Counted from the first letter of the stretch, positions 17,152 through 25,390 are shown. The stretch is 58,487 nucleotides of DNA from an uncultured Eubacteriales bacterium (GCA_900546485.1 URDK01000005.1:1-58487), one strand, 5' to 3'. Translations and numbers: made by a program. Notes: generated from the letters alone by a model not told the origin.

Positions 17152-17182
17152 AGTTTAGGGTATAAACCCACTTTACAGTCAA
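17152..17182 (-). promoter_or_regulatory. MerR-type promoter of the MerR-RDD gene
   Basis: On the minus strand TTGACT (17182-17177) and TAAACT (17157-17152) are separated by 19 bases, the overlong spacer typical of promoters activated by MerR proteins through DNA distortion. An imperfect dyad, AAAGTGGGT-TTAT-ACCCTAAACT, with GGGT/ACCC arms, fills the spacer. This suggests autoregulation. Confidence 0.65.
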
Positions 17183-17207
17183 GAGTTTTTTCGAAAAAAG
17201 GCAAAAC

Positions 17208-17240
17208 AAAAAACCTGTCTGCGATGCAGACAGGTTTTTT
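17208..17240. terminator. Perfect 15-bp terminator hairpin next to the tRNA-like element
   Basis: AAAAAACCTGTCTGC (17208-17222), GAT loop, then its exact complement ending in six T. The A and T runs make it bidirectional. On the minus strand it directly follows a tRNA-like 3' end ending in CCA. Confidence 0.85.
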
Positions 17241-17341
17241 GGCACGCCGTGAGGGATTCGACCTGCCCTGCGGGGCAGGCCGGGTCGCGGCTCTGACGTG
17301 CCACCGGCACGTCATTCACTCCCGCTCCCGTTCGAATCCGG
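17238..17341 (-). repeat. Partial tRNA-Arg 3'-end copy joined to two palindromes
   Basis: Bases 17238-17261 are identical over 24 bases to 17382-17405, the 3' end of the real tRNA-Arg including T-arm 3' strand, acceptor strand and CCA. Upstream of the copy on the minus strand are two perfect hairpins, 17262-17268/17273-17279 (7 bp) and 17295-17302/17306-17313 (8 bp), and a T-loop-like GTTCGAATCC (17330-17339 on plus). No 5' half of a tRNA is present. It may be a tRNA-derived pseudogene, an attachment-site scar or a small RNA with a tRNA-like end. Confidence 0.6.
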
Positions 17342-17351
17342 ATTTGACAAC

Positions 17352-17383
17352 AAATAACCCGCCTGCTGTGCAGGCGGGTTATT
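17352..17383 (-). terminator. Terminator of tRNA-Arg
   Basis: A 14-bp stem AAATAACCCGCCTG/CAGGCGGGTTATTT with a 5-base loop directly follows the tRNA CCA on the minus strand, ending in TTATTTGTTG. Confidence 0.85.
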
Positions 17384-17460
17384 TGGCACGCCGTGAGGGA
17401 TTCGAACCCCCGGCCTTCTGGTCCGTAGCCAGACGCTCTATCCAGCTGAGCTAACGGCGC
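17384..17460 (-). tRNA. tRNA-Arg (anticodon ACG)
   Basis: A full cloverleaf is read on the minus strand from 17460: acceptor GCGCCGT pairs with ACGGCGT, D-arm with AGCTGGATAGAGC, anticodon stem TCTGG/CCAGA enclosing CTACGGA (anticodon ACG, to inosine), T-arm GGGGGTTCGAATCCCTC, and an encoded CCA. 77 bases. Confidence 0.95.
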
Positions 17461-17477
17461 TCATCTAGCGCCTTAAT

Positions 17478-17506
17478 ATATTAGCACAGTCGGACTGGCT
17501 TTGCAA
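17478..17506 (-). promoter_or_regulatory. Promoter of tRNA-Arg
   Basis: Minus-strand TTGCAA (17506-17501), 17-base spacer, TAATAT (17483-17478), about 18 bases before the tRNA 5' end. Confidence 0.7.
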
Positions 17507-17530
17507 GTACTTTTTCGCCTTTTTTGCCGA

Positions 17531-17695
17531 TTATTTCATCATCGCGTCCGTGATGTTTTCGGCCAGCTCGCCGGCGGCCTTCAGAGCCTTGCCGACGACG
17601 TTGGTGTTCTTGCGCTTAGGCGCGAGCGCCATGCCCATAGAGGCGCCTATCGCGAGACCCATGCCCATGCCCTTGAGGAATGACATATTCTGCAT
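17531..17695 (-). CDS. 54-residue glycine/methionine-rich micro-protein, unknown
   Basis: A short gene with GGAGGG 8 bases before ATG 17695 and a TAA at 17531. The N-terminal half is a small hydrophobic helix with glycine-zipper spacing (FLKGMGMGLAIGASMGMALA), followed by a basic patch PKRKN and an amphipathic C-terminal helix (VVGKALKAAGELAENITDAM). The shape resembles YtxH-like membrane micro-proteins, but I cannot assign a function. It lies alone between tRNA-Arg and the ymdB-like gene on the opposite strand. The codon pattern and ribosome site support a real gene. Confidence 0.7.
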   Translation of the reverse strand: MQNMSFLKGMGMGLAIGASMGMALAPKRKNTNVVGKALKAAGELAENITDAMMK

Positions 17696-17831
17696 CTTTT
17701 TCGCCCTCCGTTTCTTTGTTTGCGCTCTTATTATGTCCCGGCCGCGGAATAATATTTGCCCCCGCGCGCGGCTTGTGTTATACTTCTTTATTATTGATTT
17801 AAACTATGGTCAAAAAGGAGCGATACCAAAC

Positions 17832-18575
17832 ATGCTCTTTCGCATACTCGCAGTCGGCGACGTGGTCGGCAATCCCGGCCTCGATTACGCTGCTAAAAAT
17901 TTGAGGCGTATCAAAAAAGAGGTCGGCGCGGACTTCGTCGTCGTCAACGGCGAAAACGCAAACGTCGTCGGAGTGACGCCCAAGCAGTGCGACGCGCTGC
18001 TCGCCGCCGGAGCGGACGCCATCACCCTCGGGAACCACACCTGGACCCGCTGGGAGCTCCAGCCCTACCTGGACGAGAGCCCCTCCGTTCTGCGCCCGGC
18101 CAACTATGCGCCCCAGTGCCCCGGCCGGGGCGCGGCCAGCTTCCGCACGCCATTCGGCGAGCTGCTGGTGGTGAACCTGCTGGGCCGCTTCACGCTCGAC
18201 CCCAACACTGACAGCCCCTTCCTCACCGTCGACGCCCTGCTCGAGGGCGCCGAGGCGAAGATGATACTCGTCGACTTCCACGCCGAGGCCACCAGTGAGA
18301 AGCTCGCCATGGGCTATTACCTCGACGGCCGCGTCTCCGCCGTCTGGGGCACGCACACCCACGTGCAGACCTCGGATGCACGCATACTCCCGCGCGGGAC
18401 CGGCTATATAACCGTCATCGGCATCAAGCCGGAGCAGTCCATAGGCAAGTTCCTCGGCGACGTGCCGCGGCGCTATGACTGCGCGTCGGGCCCCGCCAAG
18501 CTCGAGGGCGCGGTGTTCGAGCTCGACAGCGAGACGGGCGCCTGCCTGAGGGCCGAGGCGGTGAGGTACACATGA
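17832..18575 (+). CDS. TIGR00282-type metallophosphoesterase (YmdB-like)
   Basis: 247 residues from ATG 17832, with AGGAG about 11 bases upstream. Metal-ligand motifs in order: VGDVVG (Asp), VVNGENAN (Asn/Glu), LGNHTW (Asn-His), VDFHAEATSEK and WGTHTHVQTSD. This is the dimanganese/diiron fold of Bacillus YmdB, which hydrolyses cyclic nucleotides and affects biofilm and sporulation decisions. The segment after the last motif (YITVIGIKPEQSIG) differs from the usual YITDVGMTGP, so the active-site lid may differ. Overlaps the next gene by 4 bases (ATGA). Confidence 0.87.
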   Translation: MLFRILAVGDVVGNPGLDYAAKNLRRIKKEVGADFVVVNGENANVVGVTPKQCDALLAAGADAITLGNHTWTRWELQPYLDESPSVLRPANYAPQCPGRGAASFRTPFGELLVVNLLGRFTLDPNTDSPFLTVDALLEGAEAKMILVDFHAEATSEKLAMGYYLDGRVSAVWGTHTHVQTSDARILPRGTGYITVIGIKPEQSIGKFLGDVPRRYDCASGPAKLEGAVFELDSETGACLRAEAVRYT

Positions 18576-19657
18576 TACGCATACTCCACGCCGCGGACCT
18601 GCACCTCGACTCGCCCTTTGAGAGCCTGCCTGAGGAAAAGGCCGCGCTGCGCCGCTCCGAGCAGCGCTCGCTGCTCCGCTCGCTCGCCCAGCTGAGGGCG
18701 GAGACGGAGGCGGAGCTGGTGCTGCTCTCCGGCGACATCTTCGACAGCGACCGCACCTGGCCCGAGACAGAGGACGCGCTCCGCCTCGCGCTCGCCGAGA
18801 TGGAGGTGCCGGTGTTCATCGCGCCCGGCAACCACGATTTCTTCCGCCCCGGCGGGCGCTGGCAGAGGCTGGCTCTGCCGGAAAATGTGCACGTTTTCAC
18901 CTCCCCACGGCTCGAGGCCGTGGAACTGCCCGACAAAGGCGTCCGCGTCTGGGGCGCGGCCTTCACCGACACCGTCTCCGGCCCGCTGCTCGCGGGCTTC
19001 AAGGCGCCGGAGGCCGGGGCAGAACTCGACCTCATGTGCCTGCACGGCGAAGTCGGGCTCCCGAGCTCGCGCTACAACCCCATCTCCGAGGCCGAGCTCG
19101 CTCAAAGCGGCATGACCTACATAGCCCTCGGCCACACGCACGCCTTCAGCGGGCTGCGCCGCGCCGGGGACAGCTTCTACGCCTGGCCCGGCTGCCCCGA
19201 GGGGCGCGGCTTTGACGAGACCGGCGACAAGGGCGTCATCATCGCCGACGTAGAGCCTGGTAACGTCTCCGCCCGCTTCGTCCCCGTCTGCACGCGGCGC
19301 TACGAGGTGCTGCACGCGGACGCTGCGGAGCTCGAGAGCTTCCGCCTGCCCGAGGGGGCGGCGCGGAATATATATAAGGTAATAGTCGAGGGCGAGACGG
19401 ACTCGCCCCCCGACCTCACGGCTCTGCGCCGCTCCCTTGAGGACGGCTGCTTTGCCCTTAGGCTGCGCGACGAGACGCGCCTGCGCCGGGACGTCTGGGC
19501 CCGTGCAGAGGAGGACTCGCTCCGCGGGGCCTTCCTGCGCCGGCTGCGCGAAAAATACGACGCCGCGGCCGACGACGCAGAGCGCGAGGCGATAACCCGA
19601 GCCGTGCGCTGGGGTCTCGCCGCGCTCGACGGCGGAGAGGAGGCCGAGGCCATATGA
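18572..19657 (+). CDS. SbcD-like DNA repair exonuclease subunit (metallophosphoesterase)
   Basis: 361 residues. Mre11/SbcD-type motifs: HAADLHLDSPFE (residues 5-16), LSGDIFD, APGNHDFF, CLHGEVGLPSS and LGHTHAFSG. The C-terminal 100 residues form the capping region. It would act as the dimanganese nuclease half of an Mre11-Rad50-like complex. The pairing with the AAA protein encoded next through a 4-base ATGA overlap resembles Bacillus yhaO-yhaN. No signal peptide; cytoplasmic. Confidence 0.88.
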   Translation: MIRILHAADLHLDSPFESLPEEKAALRRSEQRSLLRSLAQLRAETEAELVLLSGDIFDSDRTWPETEDALRLALAEMEVPVFIAPGNHDFFRPGGRWQRLALPENVHVFTSPRLEAVELPDKGVRVWGAAFTDTVSGPLLAGFKAPEAGAELDLMCLHGEVGLPSSRYNPISEAELAQSGMTYIALGHTHAFSGLRRAGDSFYAWPGCPEGRGFDETGDKGVIIADVEPGNVSARFVPVCTRRYEVLHADAAELESFRLPEGAARNIYKVIVEGETDSPPDLTALRRSLEDGCFALRLRDETRLRRDVWARAEEDSLRGAFLRRLREKYDAAADDAEREAITRAVRWGLAALDGGEEAEAI

Positions 19658-21522
19658 TCATCCGCAAAATGCGCGCAGACTTCGGCTGCCTGGAGGGCAA
19701 AACGCTCGAGCTTGAGCCGGGCCTGAACATCATCAATCAGCCCAACGAGAGCGGCAAAAGCACCTGGTGCGCCTTCATCCGCGCGATGCTCTACGGCATC
19801 GACACCTCGGAGCGTCAGAAGGCGGGCTTCCTGCCGGGCAAGCTGCGCTACGCCCCGTGGTCGGGCACGCCGATGGCCGGCACGATGGAGATAGAATACG
19901 GCGGGCGCGAGATAACGCTCACGCGCTCGACGCGGACGGCCTCGGCGCCCATGCGGGAGTTCAAGGCCGTGTATACCGGCACCGCTGAGCCCGTGCCGGG
20001 ACTGACCGGCGCTACGGCGGGCGAAACGCTCATCGGCGCGGGGCGGGAGGTGTTCCGCCGCAGCGCCTTCATAGGCCAGGGCGAGGCCGCTGTCACCGGC
20101 TCCGCCGAGTTGGAGCGGCGCATAGCCGCCGTGGTGTCCACCGGCGAGGAGGGAACGAGCTGCTCCGAGGCGCTCTCCCGGCTCAAGAGCTGGCAAAATC
20201 GCCGCAGAAGCCGCAGCCGAATGGGCGCACTGCCGGAGCTTGAATCTGAGCTTGACGCCCAGGAGCGTCTGCTTGAACGGGTCTCCGCCGCCTCCGAGCG
20301 GCGCGAAGGCCTGCTGCGCGAGCTGGACCGCGCCGAGGAGGAGGCCGGGGCTGCCGCCCGGGCTGAGGCAGAGGCCCGGGCCGAGGCCCGCGCCGCCGTG
20401 CGCGAGGCGATCGACCGTGCAGGCGAGGACGTGCAGCGCCTTGAGGCAGCGCACGCCGCCGCCGTAGCAGAGAGGGCGAGGCGCGAGGCCGCCGCCCGGA
20501 CCGGGCCCTTTGCGGGCATGGACCCGGATGAGGCGCGCGAGGAGGCCGAAGCCGGCGCGGCGCAGGCCGAAGAGCTGCTCTCCGCCTCCCACGCTGCGGT
20601 GTCCCGCACGCCGGCATATATTTTTGCCGCACTCTGCCTTGCCTGTATCGTCGCGGGCTTCTTTGTCTGGTACGCCTTCATCGGCGCCGCGGTGTTTGCG
20701 GCGCTGGCGGTCTGGCGTTTCATGGTCTCGGCAAAGGCCGCGGCGAGCGCACGCGAGGCCGCGGCGGAGCGGCGCCGCCTGCTTTCGGAGCTCGGTGCGT
20801 CGGACGAAGCGGAGCTTGCCGAAGCCGCGAGGGAATATGCGGAGCTCTGCGCCGCCGCCGACAAGGCCGCGGGCGCCGAGGAGCGCGCCGAGCGCGCGCT
20901 TTATGAGGCGCGTGAGCGCCGCAAAAAGGCCGAGGCCCGTCTGCTTGAGGAGCCGGAGGTGTCCACGGCCGCCAGCCGCGCCGCCGCGCAGCGCTGCGAG
21001 CGGCTGCGCTCGGCCATAGCCGAGCTCGGCGGCACGATAGCCGCAACGGGCGACCCCATGGTCCTCGAGAGCGGTATATTGGAAAAGCGCGAGCGCATCG
21101 CGGAGCTGGAGGCGCAGTATGAGGCAATCAGCCTTGCCGCGCAGACGCTCAGCGACGCGGACGCGGAACTGCAAAGCCGCTTCTCCCCCGCGCTGGGCCG
21201 CCGCGCGGCGGAGTATCTCTCCCGCATGACGGACGGCAGATATACAGACGTAGCCGTGGCCCGCGACTTTTCCGTGCTGCTGCGCCGCGCGGGCGAGGCC
21301 GCGCCGAGGCAGGCGCTCTATCTCAGCGCAGGCGCGGCGGACCTCATGTACCTCGCCGTGCGCCTTGCCATAGTGGAGCTCACCCTTCCCGGCGAAGATC
21401 CCTGCCCCATAGTTCTCGACGACGCATTGGTCAATCTTGACTCCGAGCGCCGAGAGGCCGCGATGCGGCTCCTCAGTGAGATCGCCGAAAAGCGACAGGT
21501 AATTTTGTTCACTTGCAACTAA
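19654..21522 (+). CDS. SbcC/YhaN-like AAA ATPase
   Basis: 622 residues. Residues 1-50 have the Rad50-type start (MIIRKMRADFGCLEGKTLEL) and Walker A (NQPNESGKST). A long Ala/Glu/Arg-rich coiled coil spans about 190-290 and 360-520. It is interrupted near 325-350 by a hydrophobic patch (IFAALCLACIVAGFFVWYAF), which YhaN proteins also carry and which may bind membrane. The signature-like YLSAGAADLMYLAVRLAI, Walker B CPIVLDDALVNLD and VILFTCN close the ATPase. Shorter than YhaN of Bacillus (about 960), mainly from a shorter coil. Partner of the nuclease encoded upstream. Confidence 0.85.
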   Translation: MIIRKMRADFGCLEGKTLELEPGLNIINQPNESGKSTWCAFIRAMLYGIDTSERQKAGFLPGKLRYAPWSGTPMAGTMEIEYGGREITLTRSTRTASAPMREFKAVYTGTAEPVPGLTGATAGETLIGAGREVFRRSAFIGQGEAAVTGSAELERRIAAVVSTGEEGTSCSEALSRLKSWQNRRRSRSRMGALPELESELDAQERLLERVSAASERREGLLRELDRAEEEAGAAARAEAEARAEARAAVREAIDRAGEDVQRLEAAHAAAVAERARREAAARTGPFAGMDPDEAREEAEAGAAQAEELLSASHAAVSRTPAYIFAALCLACIVAGFFVWYAFIGAAVFAALAVWRFMVSAKAAASAREAAAERRRLLSELGASDEAELAEAAREYAELCAAADKAAGAEERAERALYEARERRKKAEARLLEEPEVSTAASRAAAQRCERLRSAIAELGGTIAATGDPMVLESGILEKRERIAELEAQYEAISLAAQTLSDADAELQSRFSPALGRRAAEYLSRMTDGRYTDVAVARDFSVLLRRAGEAAPRQALYLSAGAADLMYLAVRLAIVELTLPGEDPCPIVLDDALVNLDSERREAAMRLLSEIAEKRQVILFTCN

Positions 21523-21548
21523 TTCTATATAGTCTGGAGATGTTGGTA

Positions 21549-22256
21549 ATGAGATTCGAAGTTTCCCCCGCAGTATTCGAGCTTCTGCCCGACGCCTGCT
21601 TCGGCGTCGTGGCCGTCAAGGGCGCAGACAACACCAAGCCCATCCCCGAGGTCTCCGCGATGCTTCACGAGAGCATTGCCCAGTGCGAAAAGGCGCTCGA
21701 GGGCATCAAGGTCAAGGAGTCGCCTGAAATAGTGCCCTACCGCGACGCCTTCCGCGCCCTGAACATAAACCCCAACAAGTTCATGTGCTCCATCGAGGCC
21801 CTGCTGACCCGCATCGCCAAGGGCAAGGGCTTCCCGGAGATAAGCCCCGTCGTTGACTTCGGCAACGCCGTATCGCTCAAGTACCGTCTGCCCATCGGCG
21901 CGCACGATATGGGCACCGTTAGCCGCGCGCTGGAGGTGCGCCACGCCCAGCCGGGTGACAGCTTTGTCCCCTTCGGCGGCGGCGAGGCCGAGATCCCGGA
22001 GCCGGACGAGGTGGTCTACGTCTCCGACGGCCAGGTCCGTACCCGCCGCTGGACCTGGAGGCAGAGCGAGATAGGAAAGATCACTCCCGAGACGGCCGAC
22101 CTGCTTTTCCCCATCGACGGCTTCACCAGTCTGAACCTTGACCGCGTCCTCGCCGCGCGCGCGGAGCTGGCCGAGGGCCTGGAGCGTCTGTTCGGTGCCA
22201 AAACCGCCGTCGGCCTGGTGGACAAGGACCACTGCGTATTTGAAGCTGAGCTGTAA
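21549..22256 (+). CDS. B3/B4 tRNA-editing-like domain protein
   Basis: 235 residues. ATG 21549 is preceded by GGAG at 9 bases. It matches the stand-alone B3/B4 domain of the phenylalanyl-tRNA synthetase beta chain: YRDAFRALNINPNKFMCSIEALLTRI, ISPVVDFGNAVSLKYRLPIGAHD, GEAEIPEPDEVVYVSDGQV, then RRWTWRQSEIGKI. In PheT this domain hydrolyses mischarged Tyr-tRNA. Free-standing versions are thought to edit misacylated tRNAs in trans or act on amino acids, but the substrate here is unknown. It lies 26 bases after the SbcC-like gene. Confidence 0.85.
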   Translation: MRFEVSPAVFELLPDACFGVVAVKGADNTKPIPEVSAMLHESIAQCEKALEGIKVKESPEIVPYRDAFRALNINPNKFMCSIEALLTRIAKGKGFPEISPVVDFGNAVSLKYRLPIGAHDMGTVSRALEVRHAQPGDSFVPFGGGEAEIPEPDEVVYVSDGQVRTRRWTWRQSEIGKITPETADLLFPIDGFTSLNLDRVLAARAELAEGLERLFGAKTAVGLVDKDHCVFEAEL

Positions 22257-22294
22257 GTAAGCCGCGCCCTAAGCGCGGTCCCATTGGAGGATTT

Positions 22295-23995
22295 ATGAAG
22301 AAAAGACTTCCGGCGCTGCTGCTCGCCGTGCTCTTGCTGTGCGGCGCCCTCTCGGGCTGCGGCGCGATAGACGCGCTCGAGGACCGGCTGGACAATCCAT
22401 CCACGAGCGTACCCTACCCAGAAAACGTGTCGCACTCCGACGCGCTGACGCAGGAGCTCTATTTCTACTCCAGCTGGCGCGCGGATACGCACTACGAGGA
22501 CATGTCCTGCTACGTAGACCTCGACTATTTCCGCAGTCTGGGCGACGAGCTGCTCTCCATCGCATCGGCTGACCCCGATCAGGGGGACTTTGACGACGCG
22601 GTCTTCTACTTCATCGACGAATACTACTACATACGTACGGCCCTTGAACTGGCTGATCTCAAGTATTACCGTGACCCCTCCGACGCCGAGGCGCTTGCTG
22701 CGCTCGATGATGCCTACGCCGCCAATAGCGAGGCCGACGGCATTTTCTGGGACGTCATGCACCAGACGGCGCTGACGGACAGCTATGATTTTCTGGCCGA
22801 GTACTGCGGCGAGGCACAGGCTGAGATCTTCGCGGCCTATGAGCCCAACGCACAGGCGGACAGCACGCTCTATGACCGGGAAAACGCCCTCGTGAACGAG
22901 TATTACAGCCTCTACGCCTCGCCCGACGCGGATGTCGAGGCGATGATGGAGGTATTCGTGGAGCTGGTGAACGTACGGCGCGAGATAGCGGCCGCGGAGG
23001 GCTACGACAGCTACGCGGACTACGCCTATTACAACACCTATTCCAGGGACTATCTCCCTGAGGACGTTCAGGCCGTCTGGTCCGCGGTCAAGGAGTATTT
23101 CGTGCCCCTCATCCTTGAAAACAGCGAGACTCTTAACCTCAATTACGGAGACATACTGGACTCCGGCCTTGAGAGCTCGGCGGAGGACACGCTTGCCGCG
23201 CTCGGGACGATAGCCCACGGGCTCTCTCCAGAGGCCGCCGAGGCCTACGACTACATGGTGGAGTACGGGCTATGCGACAATGAGGAGCTGCCAACCAAGA
23301 CCGGTACCAGCTTCACCACCACGCTCTACTGGTATAACGAGCCCTTCATTTTCCTTGCTCCCACCGGTGACTGCTACGACTACACCTCACTCATCCACGA
23401 GTTCGGGCATTTCCTCAACAGCTATGCCATACCGAGCGACATGGTCTTCGGCTCTCCTGACTTCGAGGTCTGCGAGATGCAGTCCATAGGCATGCAGCTC
23501 ATGGCGACGCACTGGTATGAGGAGCTGTTCGGAGCGGACACGGCGCACATGCTGGAGCTGGAGACCTTCTACGATATCATCACGAATGTGATAGACGGCG
23601 CGATGTACGATGAATTTCTGCAGCGCACATACGCCGAGGAAAACCTGACCGCGGAGCGCGCCTGTGAGATCTACGCGGAGCTGTACGAGGAATACGGCTA
23701 TACTCCCTATGAGGGCAGCATGTACGACTGGGTCTATGTGCCGCACAATTTCGACAGCCCCTTCTACTATATCAGCTACTGCCTGGCCACGATCCCGGTG
23801 CTGGAGCTTTACAGTGAGCTTCAGAGCTCCCCGGAAAGTGCGGCGGACACCTACATGCGCCTGGTGGCGACGGACCCGGAGATCTACTACTGCTCAGAGG
23901 TGGTAGCCGACCTAAGCCTCCCCGACCCCCTGTCCCCCTCCTCCTACTCCTCCGCCGCCGACACCATCGCAGAAGCGATAGCTCAGTTGAGCTGA
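22295..23995 (+). CDS. M3-like metallopeptidase lipoprotein
   Basis: 566 residues, ribosome site TTGGAGG. The signal peptide (LLLAVLLLCGALSGC) has a lipobox ending at Cys near residue 23, so it is anchored on the outer face of the membrane. The zinc motif HEFGH (within LIHEFGHFLNSYA, about residues 367-371) and a downstream EVCEMQSIGMQLM (third ligand Glu) fit the M3/oligoendopeptidase gluzincin fold, as does the C-terminal YDWVYVPHNFDSPFYYISYCLA. It is rich in Asp, Glu and Tyr. Probably trims peptides outside the cell for uptake. Confidence 0.85.
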   Translation: MKKRLPALLLAVLLLCGALSGCGAIDALEDRLDNPSTSVPYPENVSHSDALTQELYFYSSWRADTHYEDMSCYVDLDYFRSLGDELLSIASADPDQGDFDDAVFYFIDEYYYIRTALELADLKYYRDPSDAEALAALDDAYAANSEADGIFWDVMHQTALTDSYDFLAEYCGEAQAEIFAAYEPNAQADSTLYDRENALVNEYYSLYASPDADVEAMMEVFVELVNVRREIAAAEGYDSYADYAYYNTYSRDYLPEDVQAVWSAVKEYFVPLILENSETLNLNYGDILDSGLESSAEDTLAALGTIAHGLSPEAAEAYDYMVEYGLCDNEELPTKTGTSFTTTLYWYNEPFIFLAPTGDCYDYTSLIHEFGHFLNSYAIPSDMVFGSPDFEVCEMQSIGMQLMATHWYEELFGADTAHMLELETFYDIITNVIDGAMYDEFLQRTYAEENLTAERACEIYAELYEEYGYTPYEGSMYDWVYVPHNFDSPFYYISYCLATIPVLELYSELQSSPESAADTYMRLVATDPEIYYCSEVVADLSLPDPLSPSSYSSAADTIAEAIAQLS

Positions 23996-24031
23996 CGTTG
24001 AAAACAAAAAACAAATTGCCTGCTTTTACCG

Positions 24032-24062
24032 CGCTGGCCCTGTGTTCAGGGCCAGCGTTTTT
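24032..24062 (+). terminator. Terminator after the M3 peptidase
   Basis: Perfect 11-bp stem CGCTGGCCCTG with complement, TGTT loop, then T5. Confidence 0.9.
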
Positions 24063-24100
24063 ACTTTTCCGGCGCCATACGCTCTGCCTTAAAATGAGAC

Positions 24101-24128
24101 TTGACAAAAGAACTTCAGATGGTATTAT
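24101..24128 (+). promoter_or_regulatory. Promoter of the Fe-alcohol dehydrogenase gene
   Basis: TTGACA (24101-24106), 16-base spacer, TATTAT (24123-24128). The 19-bp operator begins 13 bases downstream of the -10, around the transcription start. Confidence 0.8.
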
Positions 24129-24141
24129 TATTGTCAAGTAA

Positions 24142-24160
24142 CTTAATTATCATAACTAAG
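24142..24160. promoter_or_regulatory. Putative ROK operator 1
   Basis: CTTAATTATCATAACTAAG is a near-perfect dyad fitting CTTARTTATNATAAYTAAG at every position. Related sequences lie at 26764-26782 and 27086-27104, each beside a promoter of this locus. Confidence 0.7.
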
Positions 24161-24200
24161 ATACTCGTTGATGATATTTTTAAAAAAGGAGAGTGTTTTT

Positions 24201-25373
24201 ATGGAGGAGTTTCTGTACTATGCGCCAACCAAAGTGGTATTTGGCAAAGGCTGCGAATCCAGAGTAGGTGAGCTTATTAAGGAAGAAGGCGCCGGCTCTG
24301 CTCTTGTTGTTTACGGAGGCAACAGCGCAAAAAAGTCCGGATTGCTTGACAGAGTCTTTGCCAGTCTCGAAGCTGCGGGCATAAAATATGTCTCAATGGG
24401 CGGAGTAAAGCCTAACCCCAGGCTTTCCAAGGTCTATGAGGGTATAGAGCTTGCCAAAGAATTTGGTGCAGAGTTTCTGCTGGCTGTTGGCGGCGGCAGC
24501 GTCATTGACACCTGCAAAGCCATAGGCGCCGGCCTCAAATACGACGGTGACGTATGGGATCTCTACATCGGCAAAGCGATCTGCCAGGGCAGTGCCCCCG
24601 TCGGAGCAGTGCTTACCATAGCCGCAACAGGAAGTGAAATGAGCAATGGCTCCGTAATCACGAACGACGAAAATTTGCTCAAGCGTTCCTTTGACAGTAA
24701 TTACTGCCAGTGCAAGTTCGCCGTTATGAATCCGGAGCTCACCTACACGCTTCCTCCCTATCAGACAGCAAGCGGATGCGTGGATATAATGATGCACACC
24801 ATGGAGCGTTATTTTTCCGTTGACAGCATGGCTCTTACAGATGCTATGTCCGAGGCTCTTATGCGAACCGTACTCGAGTATAGCCGTAAAGTGCTCAAAT
24901 CCCCGGAAGATTACGAGGCACGAGCGACCATAATGTGGGCAGGCAGTCTCTCGCACAACGGACTCACCGGCTGCGGCTCCATTGGGGACTGGGCTCCGCA
25001 CATGATAGAGCATGAACTCGGTGGCATGTTTGACGTAGCGCACGGAGCAGGACTTGCCGCTATATGGGGCAGCTGGGCAAGATATGTGATGAAGGTCAAG
25101 CCCTCACGCTTTGCTCAATTTGCTGAAAACGTTATGGGTATAACCCGTCGCGACAGTGCGGAACAGACCGCGCTTGAAGGCATCGCAGCGTTGGAGAGCT
25201 TTTTCCGCGAGTTGAACATGCCCACCAGCCTCAGCAGCCTCGGATGTGAGCCCACTGATGCTCAGATAGCCGAGCTTGCAGACAAATGCTGCGACGGGGA
25301 CACGCACACCGTCGGACATTTCATGCCGCTGAAATCCTCTGACGTGGCCGCGATTCTTCGGGCTGCCAAATAG
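24201..25373 (+). CDS. Iron-containing alcohol dehydrogenase (butanol dehydrogenase-like)
   Basis: 390 residues from ATG 24201, ribosome site AAAGGAGAG. The NAD(P)-binding loop is LLAVGGGSVIDTCKAIGAG (about residues 93-110), followed by TIAATGSEMSNGSVIT. Metal ligands fit Asp and His in GCVDIMMHTMERY and His residues in GDWAPHMIEHELGG and DVAHGAGLAAIWGSW. This YugJ/Bdh branch reduces aldehydes or ketones to alcohols with NAD(P)H. It has its own promoter and a dyad operator shared with the ROK gene and the operon to its right, so it is probably part of that pathway and could remove an aldehyde formed there. The substrate is not readable from sequence. Confidence 0.92.
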   Translation: MEEFLYYAPTKVVFGKGCESRVGELIKEEGAGSALVVYGGNSAKKSGLLDRVFASLEAAGIKYVSMGGVKPNPRLSKVYEGIELAKEFGAEFLLAVGGGSVIDTCKAIGAGLKYDGDVWDLYIGKAICQGSAPVGAVLTIAATGSEMSNGSVITNDENLLKRSFDSNYCQCKFAVMNPELTYTLPPYQTASGCVDIMMHTMERYFSVDSMALTDAMSEALMRTVLEYSRKVLKSPEDYEARATIMWAGSLSHNGLTGCGSIGDWAPHMIEHELGGMFDVAHGAGLAAIWGSWARYVMKVKPSRFAQFAENVMGITRRDSAEQTALEGIAALESFFRELNMPTSLSSLGCEPTDAQIAELADKCCDGDTHTVGHFMPLKSSDVAAILRAAK

Positions 25374-25390
25374 GTACAAATGTACAATAC

